A stretch of DNA of 64,000 nucleotides from Chlamydiota bacterium (GTDB lineage: Bacteria; Chlamydiota; Chlamydiia; Chlamydiales; Parachlamydiaceae): positions 1 to 64,000 of the forward strand of contig JABDAE010000001.1 of assembly GCA_013289325.1 (NCBI GenBank). Direction: 5' to 3'. This document shows positions 19,366-27,119 of the stretch, one piece after another (within the stretch, counting starts at the first letter, position 1; every line of letters starts with the position of its first letter). The position numbers were made by a program, and so were the translations under genes. The notes beneath the pieces are model-generated. The model was not told the origin of the DNA and made no database searches. It saw only the letters and a program-made list of their open reading frames with translations.

Positions 19366-20052
19366 ATGAGTAAACTGATTCTCATGCGGCATGGACAATC
19401 GGAGTGGAATAAACAAAACCTATTTACAGGTTGGGTAGACGTCCCCCTTTCCCCTCTTGGCATTGAAGAGGCTTTTGCAGGTGGAAAAAAAATCAAAGAT
19501 ATTCCAATCGATGTCATCATCACTACGACATTGATCCGCGCGCAAATGACGGCCATGCTTGCCATGAGTGTGAATATGAGTGTGCATAGCGATGGCAAAA
19601 CGCCTGTCATCTTGCATAAAGAAGATCAAAGACTTTCCGATTGGGGGAAAATTTTTAGCGAGGATAGCAAAAAAAATACGATACCCGTAATTACATGTTG
19701 GGAGCTCAACGAAAGGATGTATGGAGAGCTGCAAGGGCTAAATAAAGCAGAAACGATCGCTAAATTTGGCGGTCCCCAAGTCAAAATTTGGCGGCGTAGC
19801 TTTGATGTGGCCCCTCCTGGCGGAGAGAGCCTTAAGATGACGGCAGAGCGCTCAATCCCCTACTTTAAAAACAGCGTGCTCCCGCTTTTACAAGAGGGGA
19901 AAAACGTCTTTATTTCGGCTCACGGAAACTCCCTTCGCTCAATCGTCATGTACCTTGATCATCTTTCAGAAGAGGAAGTCTTGCATCTAGAGATTGCCAC
20001 AGGCGATCCCCTCATTTACGACTATGACAATGGTCTTTTTGCAAGAGGTTAA
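19366..20052 (+). CDS. gpmA: 2,3-bisphosphoglycerate-dependent phosphoglycerate mutase
   Basis: A 228-residue glycolytic enzyme that interconverts 3- and 2-phosphoglycerate. The catalytic phosphohistidine is H9 in LILMRHGQSEWN, followed by LFTGWVDVPLS, and the second histidine is in FISAHGNSLRS (about 186). The ERMYGELQGLNK motif confirms the dPGM class. Length is normal. It stands at the left edge of the exported sugar-enzyme island, 25 bases before the next start. Confidence 0.95.
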   Translation: MSKLILMRHGQSEWNKQNLFTGWVDVPLSPLGIEEAFAGGKKIKDIPIDVIITTTLIRAQMTAMLAMSVNMSVHSDGKTPVILHKEDQRLSDWGKIFSEDSKKNTIPVITCWELNERMYGELQGLNKAETIAKFGGPQVKIWRRSFDVAPPGGESLKMTAERSIPYFKNSVLPLLQEGKNVFISAHGNSLRSIVMYLDHLSEEEVLHLEIATGDPLIYDYDNGLFARG

Positions 20053-20077
20053 CAATTTAATTAAAATAGGATTATTT

Positions 20078-20951
20078 ATGACTAAAAATAGATGCACAAA
20101 ATTAGTTACACTGTTTATGTGTGCTGTAGTTTTTCTTCAGGCTGGTTGGAGCGCAGAATACTCTTTGCCTGAGGCAGATGTCTCAGTAGCGGATGAAAAA
20201 AAAAATCGCTCTTCTTTTTATTACCCGTTCTGATTTGACACACTCAGCTCTATGGAAGGAGTGGCTCGATCTAGAAAAATATACAGTTTATAGTCATTCT
20301 AAAGATCCAGTGAACGATCCTTGGTTTTCACAATTTAGAATTACTGAGAATCTTCCAAATGAATGGGGGCATATTTTGCTTGTAGAGCAGGCCTTATTTA
20401 AGGAAGCTTTAAAAAATAAATCAAATTATAAATTTGTTATCTTATCAGAATCATGTGTTCCCTTAAGATCATGTGAAGAAATTCATCAATTTCTCACCCG
20501 TGATGATAGCTCGTATATGAAGTGGAAGAATGCGTGGTGGTCCAGAGCAGAACGAACCCAATGGGATTTCCCTAAAGAACATCGTCGCTTTGGCAATCAT
20601 AGTTGGTATATTTTAAATCGTAAACATGCACAAATGATTGCTGAGGACACGAGATGGATTGAAAGAGCGAATGCTGTAGAGATTTCTGACGAATCTTATC
20701 CGGTTAACTTTTTTAGTTATTCAGGTGTCTTAAATGAATTTAAAAATGTTTTAACAACGTATGTGGATTGGGAACGTGGAAGCCCTCAGCAATTTTCTGT
20801 CATCACAAATGAAGATGTTGAAAGATTACTCCATGCGAGACATTTTTCTGACGGACCAGAAGCTCCAAGACATTGCCTTTTTGGAAGAAAGTTTCATCCG
20901 AGTTTTCCAGACGAAATGATCAAATTCATTCAAAAAGGTGGAATGCCTTAG
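20078..20951 (+). CDS. Exported GT14-like glycosyltransferase split by a poly-A frame junction
   Basis: Two overlapping frames appear to make one protein. The first (20078-20233) has a good AGGA site and encodes a signal peptide (MTKNRCTKLVTLFMCAVVFL, cleavage near GWSA) and then runs out of frame. The second (from 20193) encodes the catalytic region, starting KKIALLFITRSDL and resembling the core-2/I-branching GT14 family, with VILSESCVPLRSCEEI and later SWYILNRKHAQMI. Its ATG has no ribosome site. Both meet at A10 (20196-20205). Loss of one A, or gain of two, joins signal peptide to enzyme. As read, the exported form needs slippage or a variant template. A sequencing error or simple pseudogene remains possible. 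Confidence 0.6.
20196..20205 (+). other. Slippery A10 tract at a signal-peptide/enzyme junction
   Basis: Ten consecutive A separate the signal-peptide frame (codons GAA AAA AAA AAT) from the glycosyltransferase frame (AAA AAA ATC). Runs of nine or more A are known sites of RNA polymerase slippage and replication slippage in AT-rich intracellular bacteria. A 9-A product would read through from signal peptide to catalytic domain. Confidence 0.6.
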
Positions 20952-20954
20952 CCC

Positions 20955-20993
20955 GAGTTTACGAGTGAGGATAATTACGCAAGAGGTCTATTG
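20955..20993 (+). repeat. Dispersed repeat copy in the 20952-21154 gap
   Basis: GAGTTTACGAGT (20955-20966) matches copies at 1047-1066 and 22492-22511. ATTACGCAAGAGGTCTATTG (20974-20993) matches 45773-45792 (minus) with one difference. The remainder of the gap up to 21154 is AT-rich leader for the next gene and ends in a strong AAGGAG site. Confidence 0.6.
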
Positions 20994-21154
20994 TACAAAA
21001 TCAAGGCAACAATATTTTTCCACTCATAAACAACTTAATATTAAAGCATTAACAAACACCTCTATCTTAAACACATATTAAAAATTGATTTCCAACGTTT
21101 GAAAGGAATAACATGCCTACTCGGATCTGATTCAATATAACTTAAGGAGTTTCT

Positions 21155-22351
21155 ATGTATCGATTGATGATTTTGCTGTCAATATTCGCTGTAGGGAGTA
21201 TACAAGCAGACACTTCACACAAAAAAATTTGGTATGCACCTAATACCTTTGAAGCCTATGGCCAAGAAGAGATGGACGCTGTTTCAAAATGTCTTCAGGA
21301 TGGGTGGTTAGCAGGATTTGGACCTAAAACCAAAACATTTGAAAAAAGAGTTGCAGACCTTTTTGGTAAGGAATATGGACTTTTTGTAAATTCTGGATCA
21401 TCAGCCAATATGCTAGCTCTTCTTGCTCTTGATGTTGGACCGGGTGATGAAGTGATCACACCTGCTTGCACATTTGCTACATCAGTTGCCCCTATCATAC
21501 AATTAGGCGCAACGCCTGTTTTTTGCGATGTGGTTTTAGGAAAATATGTGCCTGAAGTGGAAGACATCGTGAAGTTGATCACGCCCAAAACTAAATGCAT
21601 TTTAATCCCCAACTTAGTGGGTTCAAAACCAGATTGGAAAACGTTGCGTACATTCACCAATTTGCCTTTGATTGAAGATTCTTGTGATACCATCACATTT
21701 ACAAAGGAAACAGACATTTCGACGACAAGCTTTTATGCAAGTCATATTATCACAGCATGTGGTTCTGGGGGAATGGTCATGTTTAATAACAAAGACCTTT
21801 TAAATAAAGCCACCATGTATAGAGATTGGGGAAGAATTGGCGATAACGTCGAAGATATGAGTGAACGCTTTAACCATCTAATCGATGATATCCCTTATGA
21901 CTATAAATTTTTATATGGCGTGGCTGGTTATAATTTTAAATCATCAGAAGTCAACGCGGCATTTGGACTCGTTCAACTCGATAAGTTAGAAGGTTTCAAA
22001 AAAAAAAGAAGAGAAATCATTCAGGCCTATATGACTCACTTACAAGGTACCAGTTATTTGTTGCCTACTGATGATGAAACACTCCATTGGCTTGCAATGC
22101 CACTAATGTCTAAACATAGAATGGAGCTTTTAAAATTTTTGGAAGCTAACAATGTCCAAACTAGAGTCCTATTTTCAGGCAATATTACAAGGCACCCTGC
22201 TTATAGAAACTATTATCAAGAATTTCCTAATGCTGACAGAATCATGAGTGAAGGATTTTTGCTGGGAGCCCACCATGGGATGACAATCGAAGATGTAGAA
22301 TATATATGCAATCTTTTAAAACGCTTTGAAAGCGAACTCAAAAATCGTTAA
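21155..22351 (+). CDS. Exported DegT/DnrJ/EryC1-family sugar dehydrase-like enzyme
   Basis: A 398-residue PLP/PMP-fold protein of the sugar aminotransferase family. Residues 1-18 are a signal peptide (cleavage near SIQA-DT), which is abnormal for this cytoplasmic family. Conserved blocks include NSGSSANMLALLAL, PACTFATSVAPI and LIEDSCD. The position that holds the PLP-binding Lys in aminotransferases is His197 (SFYASHIIT). This substitution defines the 3-dehydrases RfbH/E1 and ColD, so deoxysugar formation rather than amination is expected. A strong AAGGAG site precedes the ATG. How such an enzyme would obtain nucleotide-sugar substrate outside the cytosol is unexplained. Confidence 0.8.
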   Translation: MYRLMILLSIFAVGSIQADTSHKKIWYAPNTFEAYGQEEMDAVSKCLQDGWLAGFGPKTKTFEKRVADLFGKEYGLFVNSGSSANMLALLALDVGPGDEVITPACTFATSVAPIIQLGATPVFCDVVLGKYVPEVEDIVKLITPKTKCILIPNLVGSKPDWKTLRTFTNLPLIEDSCDTITFTKETDISTTSFYASHIITACGSGGMVMFNNKDLLNKATMYRDWGRIGDNVEDMSERFNHLIDDIPYDYKFLYGVAGYNFKSSEVNAAFGLVQLDKLEGFKKKRREIIQAYMTHLQGTSYLLPTDDETLHWLAMPLMSKHRMELLKFLEANNVQTRVLFSGNITRHPAYRNYYQEFPNADRIMSEGFLLGAHHGMTIEDVEYICNLLKRFESELKNR

Positions 22352-22388
22352 ATAATCGCGGTTTGTACAAAACCAGATCGGACAAAAT

Positions 22389-22430
22389 TAGACTTCTTTC
22401 AAAACTTCATTTGGTTGTTAAAGAAGTCTA
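22389..22430 (+). terminator. Hairpin after the DegT-type gene
   Basis: TAGACTTCTTT (22389-22399) and AAAGAAGTCTA (22420-22430) form a perfect 11-bp stem with a 20-base loop, 38 bases after the stop. No T-run follows, so it is a weak terminator or a structured repeat. The right arm shares AAGAAGTCTATTG with the dispersed repeat at 45773-45785. Confidence 0.4.
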
Positions 22431-22491
22431 TTGCATCAAATGTGGTTATTGGCAAAGAGAAAACCCCTGAGATCAAACGCTTTAGGGATTT

Positions 22492-22511
22492 CTAGCCGGA
22501 GTTTACGAGTT
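22492..22511 (+). repeat. Dispersed repeat copy (GAGTTTACGAGT family)
   Basis: CTAGCCGGAGTTTACGAGTT is the exact reverse complement of 1047-1066. It lies in the gene-free stretch 22352-22655 together with two hairpins, suggesting that this whole stretch is repeat-derived. Confidence 0.6.
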
Positions 22512-22526
22512 AGGGAATGCCAGATG

Positions 22527-22572
22527 ATCCTAGAAACGGCAGTTCGAGATGGCAAATTGCCGTTTTTAGGAT
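22527..22572. repeat. Strong stem-loop in intergenic repeat region
   Basis: ATCCTAGAAACGGCA (22527-22541) pairs with TGCCGTTTTTAGGAT (22558-22572), a 15-bp stem with one non-Watson-Crick position and a 16-base loop. No T-run adjoins it on either strand. The next gene on the minus strand ends at 22656, so it could protect that transcript's 3' end. Confidence 0.5.
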
Positions 22573-22655
22573 GATGCAATCTTCTGATTTACAGCGCGTT
22601 GAGGAAGCTCTCGATATTACTACGGTAATTATTAGAGCCTAACTATTTTTTCTTT

Positions 22656-23528
22656 CTACTTTTTTAAGTAAGCTTGCCAAATCAACCGAAAGCGAAGCTC
22701 TTTTAACGCTGCAACTTTGGCGTAGGCCATGATCTCACCTGGTGTGCTTTGACTAAATCGCTCTATTTCTGCATCGGTAAGGCGAAAGGCTACTGCATAG
22801 GCATTGCAAAAATTCAAGTTCTCAATGCAGCGAGAAAGTGTTTGCTGTTTTTTAAAGATGCGGAAAAGGCCGTAGGCGATAAACGTTAAAGGAATGAGCT
22901 TTAACCAAAGGCTCATGAAGTAGGCATCACCCCTTCCTAAAGAGATTAAAAAAACATCAAAGACTACAATGATAAAGAGAAGAAGGATAAAGATGACGCT
23001 TTCAATAGAAGATTGGACGATCCCCCCAATCCATCTCCTAAAAGGGGATTTAGAAGTTTTATAAGCTAAAATTTCCTCATATTTAGGCTCATTAAAGGCC
23101 ATTCTACCGACATGGGTCATCTCATGCATCAAAAGCTCATCTCTGGTATAGATCCCCAGATGAATACTTTGGCTACAAATTTTTTTTCTTAATTGAATAA
23201 ATGCCGCCGTTGGACTCTTTTCCGTAATTTGAAAAATCCACGCGCACCCCCCATGCCAAAAGGGAAGACGATAATTGCTAAAAAATATGGGAATCCAAGA
23301 AGGCGCACAGTCATAAAGCGCCTGCAAATCCTGAAGAGGGCGCTCCAAAATGGGCGATACATCCTCTTCTATTGCCCCTAAAGTATCTTTTAGCTCATCT
23401 GCAAGGTGTTTTTTTAACGAGAGGCAATACTTAGCTCGCAAGAGAAATACTTCTTCCGTCTCGCCAGGTCCTGGAATAATCCCCTCGCAATTGAGCTTGA
23501 GCAATTCCTCATCGGATATATTAGTCAT
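22656..23528 (-). CDS. Membrane protein with HExxH metallopeptidase motif
   Basis: A 290-residue protein of no recognised family. Residues 135-139 read HEMTH within LLMHEMTHVGR, and acidic residues downstream (NEPKYEEILAY) could supply the third zinc ligand. Two hydrophobic helices follow (about 170-195 and 205-225), leaving a C-terminal soluble tail. There is no signal peptide. It follows the second of two duplicated glycosyltransferase genes by 3 bases, so it is almost certainly in their operon. A zinc peptidase processing the exported enzymes is a tempting but unproven idea. Confidence 0.5.
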   Translation of the reverse strand: MTNISDEELLKLNCEGIIPGPGETEEVFLLRAKYCLSLKKHLADELKDTLGAIEEDVSPILERPLQDLQALYDCAPSWIPIFFSNYRLPFWHGGCAWIFQITEKSPTAAFIQLRKKICSQSIHLGIYTRDELLMHEMTHVGRMAFNEPKYEEILAYKTSKSPFRRWIGGIVQSSIESVIFILLLFIIVVFDVFLISLGRGDAYFMSLWLKLIPLTFIAYGLFRIFKKQQTLSRCIENLNFCNAYAVAFRLTDAEIERFSQSTPGEIMAYAKVAALKELRFRLIWQAYLKK

Positions 23529-23531
23529 CGG

Positions 23532-24302
23532 TTATTGTGGCGCTTCTTCCTTTTGGATATTGAGTCCAAAATTGATCTGCGATCTTTCATGAAAAAGATC
23601 TTTGTCGTGATTCCAATAGATTTGGTTTCTCACATACAAGTTATCCCAAAACGATTTTCCGTTAGAAAAATGCCTATGTTCAATAATCACCATTGGATTA
23701 TAGACCACTTTATTTAACTGTTTTGAGACGGCCATGAACTCATCATCGCAAAACACGGACTTGTATCCAGGATAGTAGAGGTACCCAAATCTGTTGTAGT
23801 AGGCTTTTCCCAAAATGCTCAATGTATTTAAATCTGATCCTCTATCTCCGTCGTTAAAATGCAGCACTCCATCGGTATCTGGAAAATGCTCTTTCATCGC
23901 ATTCACAATGACTTCATCATATCCATCTACAATCGGAATCATATCATCTGAGGCAAGAAGCACAATATCAAAGTTTAAGTGATTGCCCATATCGGCATTA
24001 ATCGCTTCAATTTTAGACTTGTTTTGACCAAAGTAATAAGAGAGATGTGGGTACGTCTTTAGCTTTTCGATGGCCATCTCGGAGTTCATGACGTAATCAT
24101 CTTCATCACAGCTGACGACAAAGTGATAAGACACCCTATTTGACAGTTTTTGATAATAGGCATCTAAAGCCTCAAAAAAGCCTACGTAGCGGTTTCGTGT
24201 GGGAAATTTTATCAATAACTGCACGTGAGAGTTATCTTCACCTTTTAAGTCAAAACATGCAAGCATCAGTAATAAAATGTATAGCAATGAAAAGCGCTTC
24301 AT
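23532..24302 (-). CDS. Exported glycosyltransferase-like protein, duplicate copy B
   Basis: A 256-residue protein with a signal peptide at 1-21 (cleavage near LKG-ED). The mature part resembles GT-A fold family 2 transferases: a beta-alpha start LLIKFPTRNRYVGFFEAL, an acidic strand end FVVSCDEDD, and LLASDDMIP as the likely DxD-type metal site. It is a tandem duplicate of the next gene upstream. The first 212 residues or so are nearly identical, and the C-terminal stretch from about 213 to 240 is strongly diverged. The acceptor and sugar are unknown. Confidence 0.7.
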   Translation of the reverse strand: MKRFSLLYILLLMLACFDLKGEDNSHVQLLIKFPTRNRYVGFFEALDAYYQKLSNRVSYHFVVSCDEDDYVMNSEMAIEKLKTYPHLSYYFGQNKSKIEAINADMGNHLNFDIVLLASDDMIPIVDGYDEVIVNAMKEHFPDTDGVLHFNDGDRGSDLNTLSILGKAYYNRFGYLYYPGYKSVFCDDEFMAVSKQLNKVVYNPMVIIEHRHFSNGKSFWDNLYVRNQIYWNHDKDLFHERSQINFGLNIQKEEAPQ

Positions 24303-25101
24303 GAACTCAATTCTCCTTATTTTTCTTCTTGAATGTTTAGCCCAAAATTGATCTGCGATCTTTGACGAAAAAGAGCTTTGTCTTGTTTCTGATAGGCTTG
24401 GTTTCTCTTATACAAGTCATCATAAATCGCTTTTTTGCTGGTAAAATGTCTATGCTCGATAATTACCATCGGGTTATAAACCACTTTGTTTAATTGTCTT
24501 GAAACAGCCATGAACTCATCATCGCAAAACAGTGACTTGTACCCTGGATAGTAGAGGTATCCAAATCTGTTGTAGTAGGCTTTTCCTAAAATGCTCAATG
24601 TATTTAAATCAGCCCCTCTCTTTCCATCATTAAAATGCAACACCCCATCGGTATCTGGAAAATGCTCTTTCATCGCATTCACAATGATCTCATCATATCC
24701 ATCTACAATTGGAATCATGTCATCTGATGCAAGAAGCAAGACATCAAAGTTTAAGTGATTGCCCATATCGGCATTAATCGCTTCGATTTTAGACTTGTTT
24801 TGACCAAAGTAATAAGAGAGATGCGGGTAAGTCTTTAGCTTTTCGATGGCCATCTCGGAGTTCATCACGTCATCATCCTCATCGCAACTGACGACAAAAT
24901 GGTAAGACACCTTATTTGACAGTTTTTGATAATAGGCGTCAAGAGCCTTAAAAAAGCCTACATAACGGTCTCTTGTGGGAAATTTTATCAATAATTGCAC
25001 GTGCGAGTTATCTTCACCTTTTAAGTCAAAACATGCAAGCATCAGTAATAAAATATATAGCAATGAAAAGCGCTTCATGAACTCAATTCCCCTTATTTTT
25101 C
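23547..25101 (-). repeat. Tandem duplication of a glycosyltransferase gene
   Basis: Two direct copies of about 775 bp each (boundary near 24323) include the coding sequence and the short leader (ATGAACTCAATT then CCTTATTTTTCTTC on the plus strand). Most differences in the first four fifths are single bases. The 3' end of the coding region differs much more. Confidence 0.8.
24317..25078 (-). CDS. Exported glycosyltransferase-like protein, duplicate copy A
   Basis: A 253-residue paralogue of the adjoining gene, with the same signal peptide (MKRFSLLYILLLMLACFDLK) and the same GT-A-like motifs, including FVVSCDEDD and LLASDDMIP. It differs at about a dozen scattered residues up to position 212 and then by a block of substitutions in 213-240 (TSKKAIYDDLYKRNQAYQ against SNGKSFWDNLYVRNQIYW in the other copy). 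It is first in a three-gene minus-strand unit and divergent from the gene at 25220. Confidence 0.7.
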   Translation of the reverse strand: MKRFSLLYILLLMLACFDLKGEDNSHVQLLIKFPTRDRYVGFFKALDAYYQKLSNKVSYHFVVSCDEDDDVMNSEMAIEKLKTYPHLSYYFGQNKSKIEAINADMGNHLNFDVLLLASDDMIPIVDGYDEIIVNAMKEHFPDTDGVLHFNDGKRGADLNTLSILGKAYYNRFGYLYYPGYKSLFCDDEFMAVSRQLNKVVYNPMVIIEHRHFTSKKAIYDDLYKRNQAYQKQDKALFRQRSQINFGLNIQEEK

Positions 25102-25167
25102 TTCAGGTAACTTAAAAGAAATGTGCATATCGGTCAAGCATGAAAAAATTTCAATTCACTTCCCATT

Positions 25168-25196
25168 TTGATTTTGCTATTCTCATGGACTGTTAT
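25168..25196 (+). promoter_or_regulatory. Candidate promoter for the 25220-26882 pair
   Basis: TTGATT (25168-25173), 17 bases and TGTTAT (25191-25196) lie within the 141-base divergent region, with an AGAGG ribosome site before the ATG at 25220. Confidence 0.35.
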
Positions 25197-25219
25197 CAAA
25201 CTCTTAAAGAGGTCTTTTT

Positions 25220-26086
25220 ATGTTTAAATCTGTTGTTCACATAAGTCTTGGTATCGTTTTTTTGCTTTTTTCCACAAGCGATGGAGCACTTGTAATCGAA
25301 AAAAACGCTGTCACTTCGCTTTATGAAAAGATCGAAAGTGGGGACACTCATTTTTCAAAGGCTGATCAAAATCGAGTCTTCATCACTTTTGGTGGAGGCT
25401 CCCAAGGTTATCGCAATCGAGTGAACATCCTTTGTAAAGAAGCTAAAAGTTTGGATTTTTTTACCACAATCATAGGATTTACCGATGAAGACTTAAAAAA
25501 AGATACAGATTTTTGGAATCAACACGGTGCATTTATCACCCAAAATAAAAGAGGTTACGGATATTGGTTATGGAAGCCTTATCTTATCAGTAAAATTTTA
25601 GATTGTTTAAACGAAAACGATATTTTAGTTTATCTCGATTCAGGCTGTACAATCAATCCAAATGGGATTAAACGCTTTAATGAATATGTCGATATGCTTC
25701 AAAATGGCACAGAAAGCGTGGTTGCTTTTCAGATGCATCATTTGATGGAGAAAAATTGGACAAAGAAAAAATTGCTTGAATTCGTTGATGCCGATGATGA
25801 AATGAGAAATTCGGGACAATGCATTGGGGGCATTAACATGTGGAAAAAAAATGAACGCTCTACACTTATAAGTACGCAGTGGTATGCAATTGCATCTCAT
25901 TACGAATTCATCAATAATTCAAGAGATCCCGATGAAGATGCCGCATTCATTGAACATAGGCATGACCAGTCTGTGTTTTCTCTCTTAGTCAAAAAATATG
26001 GCTCTATAAAAATCACTGATCGCACATCTGATATTGATAGGAGCGAAAACGGAGAGCCATTCTTAGCCACACGGATTAGCCGCTGA
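25220..26086 (+). CDS. Exported glycosyltransferase-like protein
   Basis: A 288-residue protein with an N-terminal signal peptide (cleavage near SDG-AL at about residue 22). The block KRGYGYWLWKPYLISKIL, followed by DILVYLDSGCTINPNGIKRF, is typical of bacterial capsule/LPS galactosyl- or mannosyltransferase-like proteins, with YLDSG in the DxD position. NSGQCIGGINMWKK may form part of the sugar site. It is followed 10 bases later by a GT2 gene and is probably co-transcribed with it. The substrate is not predictable. Confidence 0.65.
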   Translation: MFKSVVHISLGIVFLLFSTSDGALVIEKNAVTSLYEKIESGDTHFSKADQNRVFITFGGGSQGYRNRVNILCKEAKSLDFFTTIIGFTDEDLKKDTDFWNQHGAFITQNKRGYGYWLWKPYLISKILDCLNENDILVYLDSGCTINPNGIKRFNEYVDMLQNGTESVVAFQMHHLMEKNWTKKKLLEFVDADDEMRNSGQCIGGINMWKKNERSTLISTQWYAIASHYEFINNSRDPDEDAAFIEHRHDQSVFSLLVKKYGSIKITDRTSDIDRSENGEPFLATRISR

Positions 26087-26096
26087 TGAGGAAATA

Positions 26097-26882
26097 ATGA
26101 AAAAAATTATACTGAGTTTGTTACTATTTTTCGGGATGCAAATAAACGCAGAAGACTTTGGAAAAGTCACAGTCATCATACCCACATTCAACAGATTTGA
26201 GTGTTTATTGAATGCGGTGAGCTCCGTACTCAATCAAACATATGAAAACATCGAAATCATTGTCGTCAACGATTGCTCAACAGATGAGCGCTATTATACC
26301 CACGACTTCGGAAAAGAGGTAAAAGTCGTTCATAAAGAGACAAACTCTAAAAAGATCTATGGATTTGGAAGCGCATCTCCTCAACGAAATGCTGGAATAC
26401 GGGAAGCTGACCCTAGTTCCAAGTATATTGCATTTTTAGATGACGACGACAGTTGGCTGCCGCATAAATTGCAGCTGCAAATAAATGCAATGAATCAAAC
26501 AGGCTGTAAAATGTCATCGACAGAAGCTTTAAGTGGATATGGCGTATACCAACCTTCCCAAAGCTATCCACTCTATAATGCCGAGCATTGTTATAAGACC
26601 ATTTTATCTATCTTCAAGAGAAAGCATAGCACTTTGTTAGACAACGGATTTCCTAAAATATGGGATGCTGCCTTTTTATCCGTTCACAATTGCATCATCA
26701 CTTCTAGTGTCGTGATCCGTAAAGATATTACTCAACTTGTCGGTGAATTTAAACTGATGCCTTATGCAGAAGACTTCAATTATTGGAAAAGAGCTTTGCA
26801 ACATACTGACTGTGTTTATGTAGATGTGCCTTGTATATATTATGACAATGGTCATGGTGGAGGATCAAATTGGGGTCATTAG
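26097..26882 (+). CDS. Exported family 2 glycosyltransferase
   Basis: A 261-residue classical GT2 enzyme. The core starts VTVIIPTFNRFECLLNAVSS, continues with IVVNDCSTDERYY, and has the DxD metal site in FLDDDDSW (115-118). Unlike ordinary GT2 proteins, it begins with an 18-residue signal peptide (cleavage near INA-ED) and has no C-terminal membrane anchor. Its stop codon TAG is formed by the target duplication plus the first base of the MITE at 26882. The pre-insertion sequence would also have given a stop (TAA) at the same place, so the protein is not truncated. Confidence 0.85.
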   Translation: MKKIILSLLLFFGMQINAEDFGKVTVIIPTFNRFECLLNAVSSVLNQTYENIEIIVVNDCSTDERYYTHDFGKEVKVVHKETNSKKIYGFGSASPQRNAGIREADPSSKYIAFLDDDDSWLPHKLQLQINAMNQTGCKMSSTEALSGYGVYQPSQSYPLYNAEHCYKTILSIFKRKHSTLLDNGFPKIWDAAFLSVHNCIITSSVVIRKDITQLVGEFKLMPYAEDFNYWKRALQHTDCVYVDVPCIYYDNGHGGGSNWGH

Positions 26883-27045
26883 AGGCTGACAAAAAATCTC
26901 CGAGGGTCGCCTTTTGGCCCCTTTTCTGCATCTCTGGCGTCTGTTGCAAACCCCCTACTCTCAAAAGTATGTGAATTTTCAACAGACATCGATCTGCAAA
27001 AAAATGGCTCAAAATTCGACTTCTCGGAGATTTCCTGTCAACCTC
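26882..27045. mobile_element. MITE-like element, copy 1
   Basis: A 164-bp non-coding element bounded by inverted ends (GAGGCTGACAAAAAATCTCC and its counterpart at the right end) and flanked by a direct TTA at 26879-26881 and 27046-27048. It is about 85% identical to the inverted copy at 34260-34422. The whole element is an imperfect palindrome and could fold into a long hairpin. No transposase is encoded in the window, so it must depend on one elsewhere. The rest of the gap up to 27119 is an AT-rich leader. Confidence 0.8.
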
Positions 27046-27119
27046 TTAACAAATACCTCTAGACATAATCTTTTTTTTTGATAATAATGGTGGGTCAAAA
27101 AAAGATAAATGAGTAAATA

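Noticed and set aside
20193-20951. Glycosyltransferase translated on its own from the ATG at 20193
   Set aside because: The ATG is part of the A-run, has no ribosome site and lies inside a well-started signal-peptide frame, so the fused reading is preferred.
22492-22572. Possible tRNA-like sequence (T-loop-like GTTCGAGAT at 22542)
   Set aside because: No cloverleaf or CCA-adjacent acceptor stem can be drawn. The match is inside a simple stem-loop.
26097-26882. GT2 gene truncated by the MITE
   Set aside because: Removing the element and one TTA restores CAT TAA, the same stop position.
26776-27012. 78-codon minus-strand ORF over the end of the GT2 gene
   Set aside because: It lies mainly within MITE copy 1 and antisense to a clear gene.
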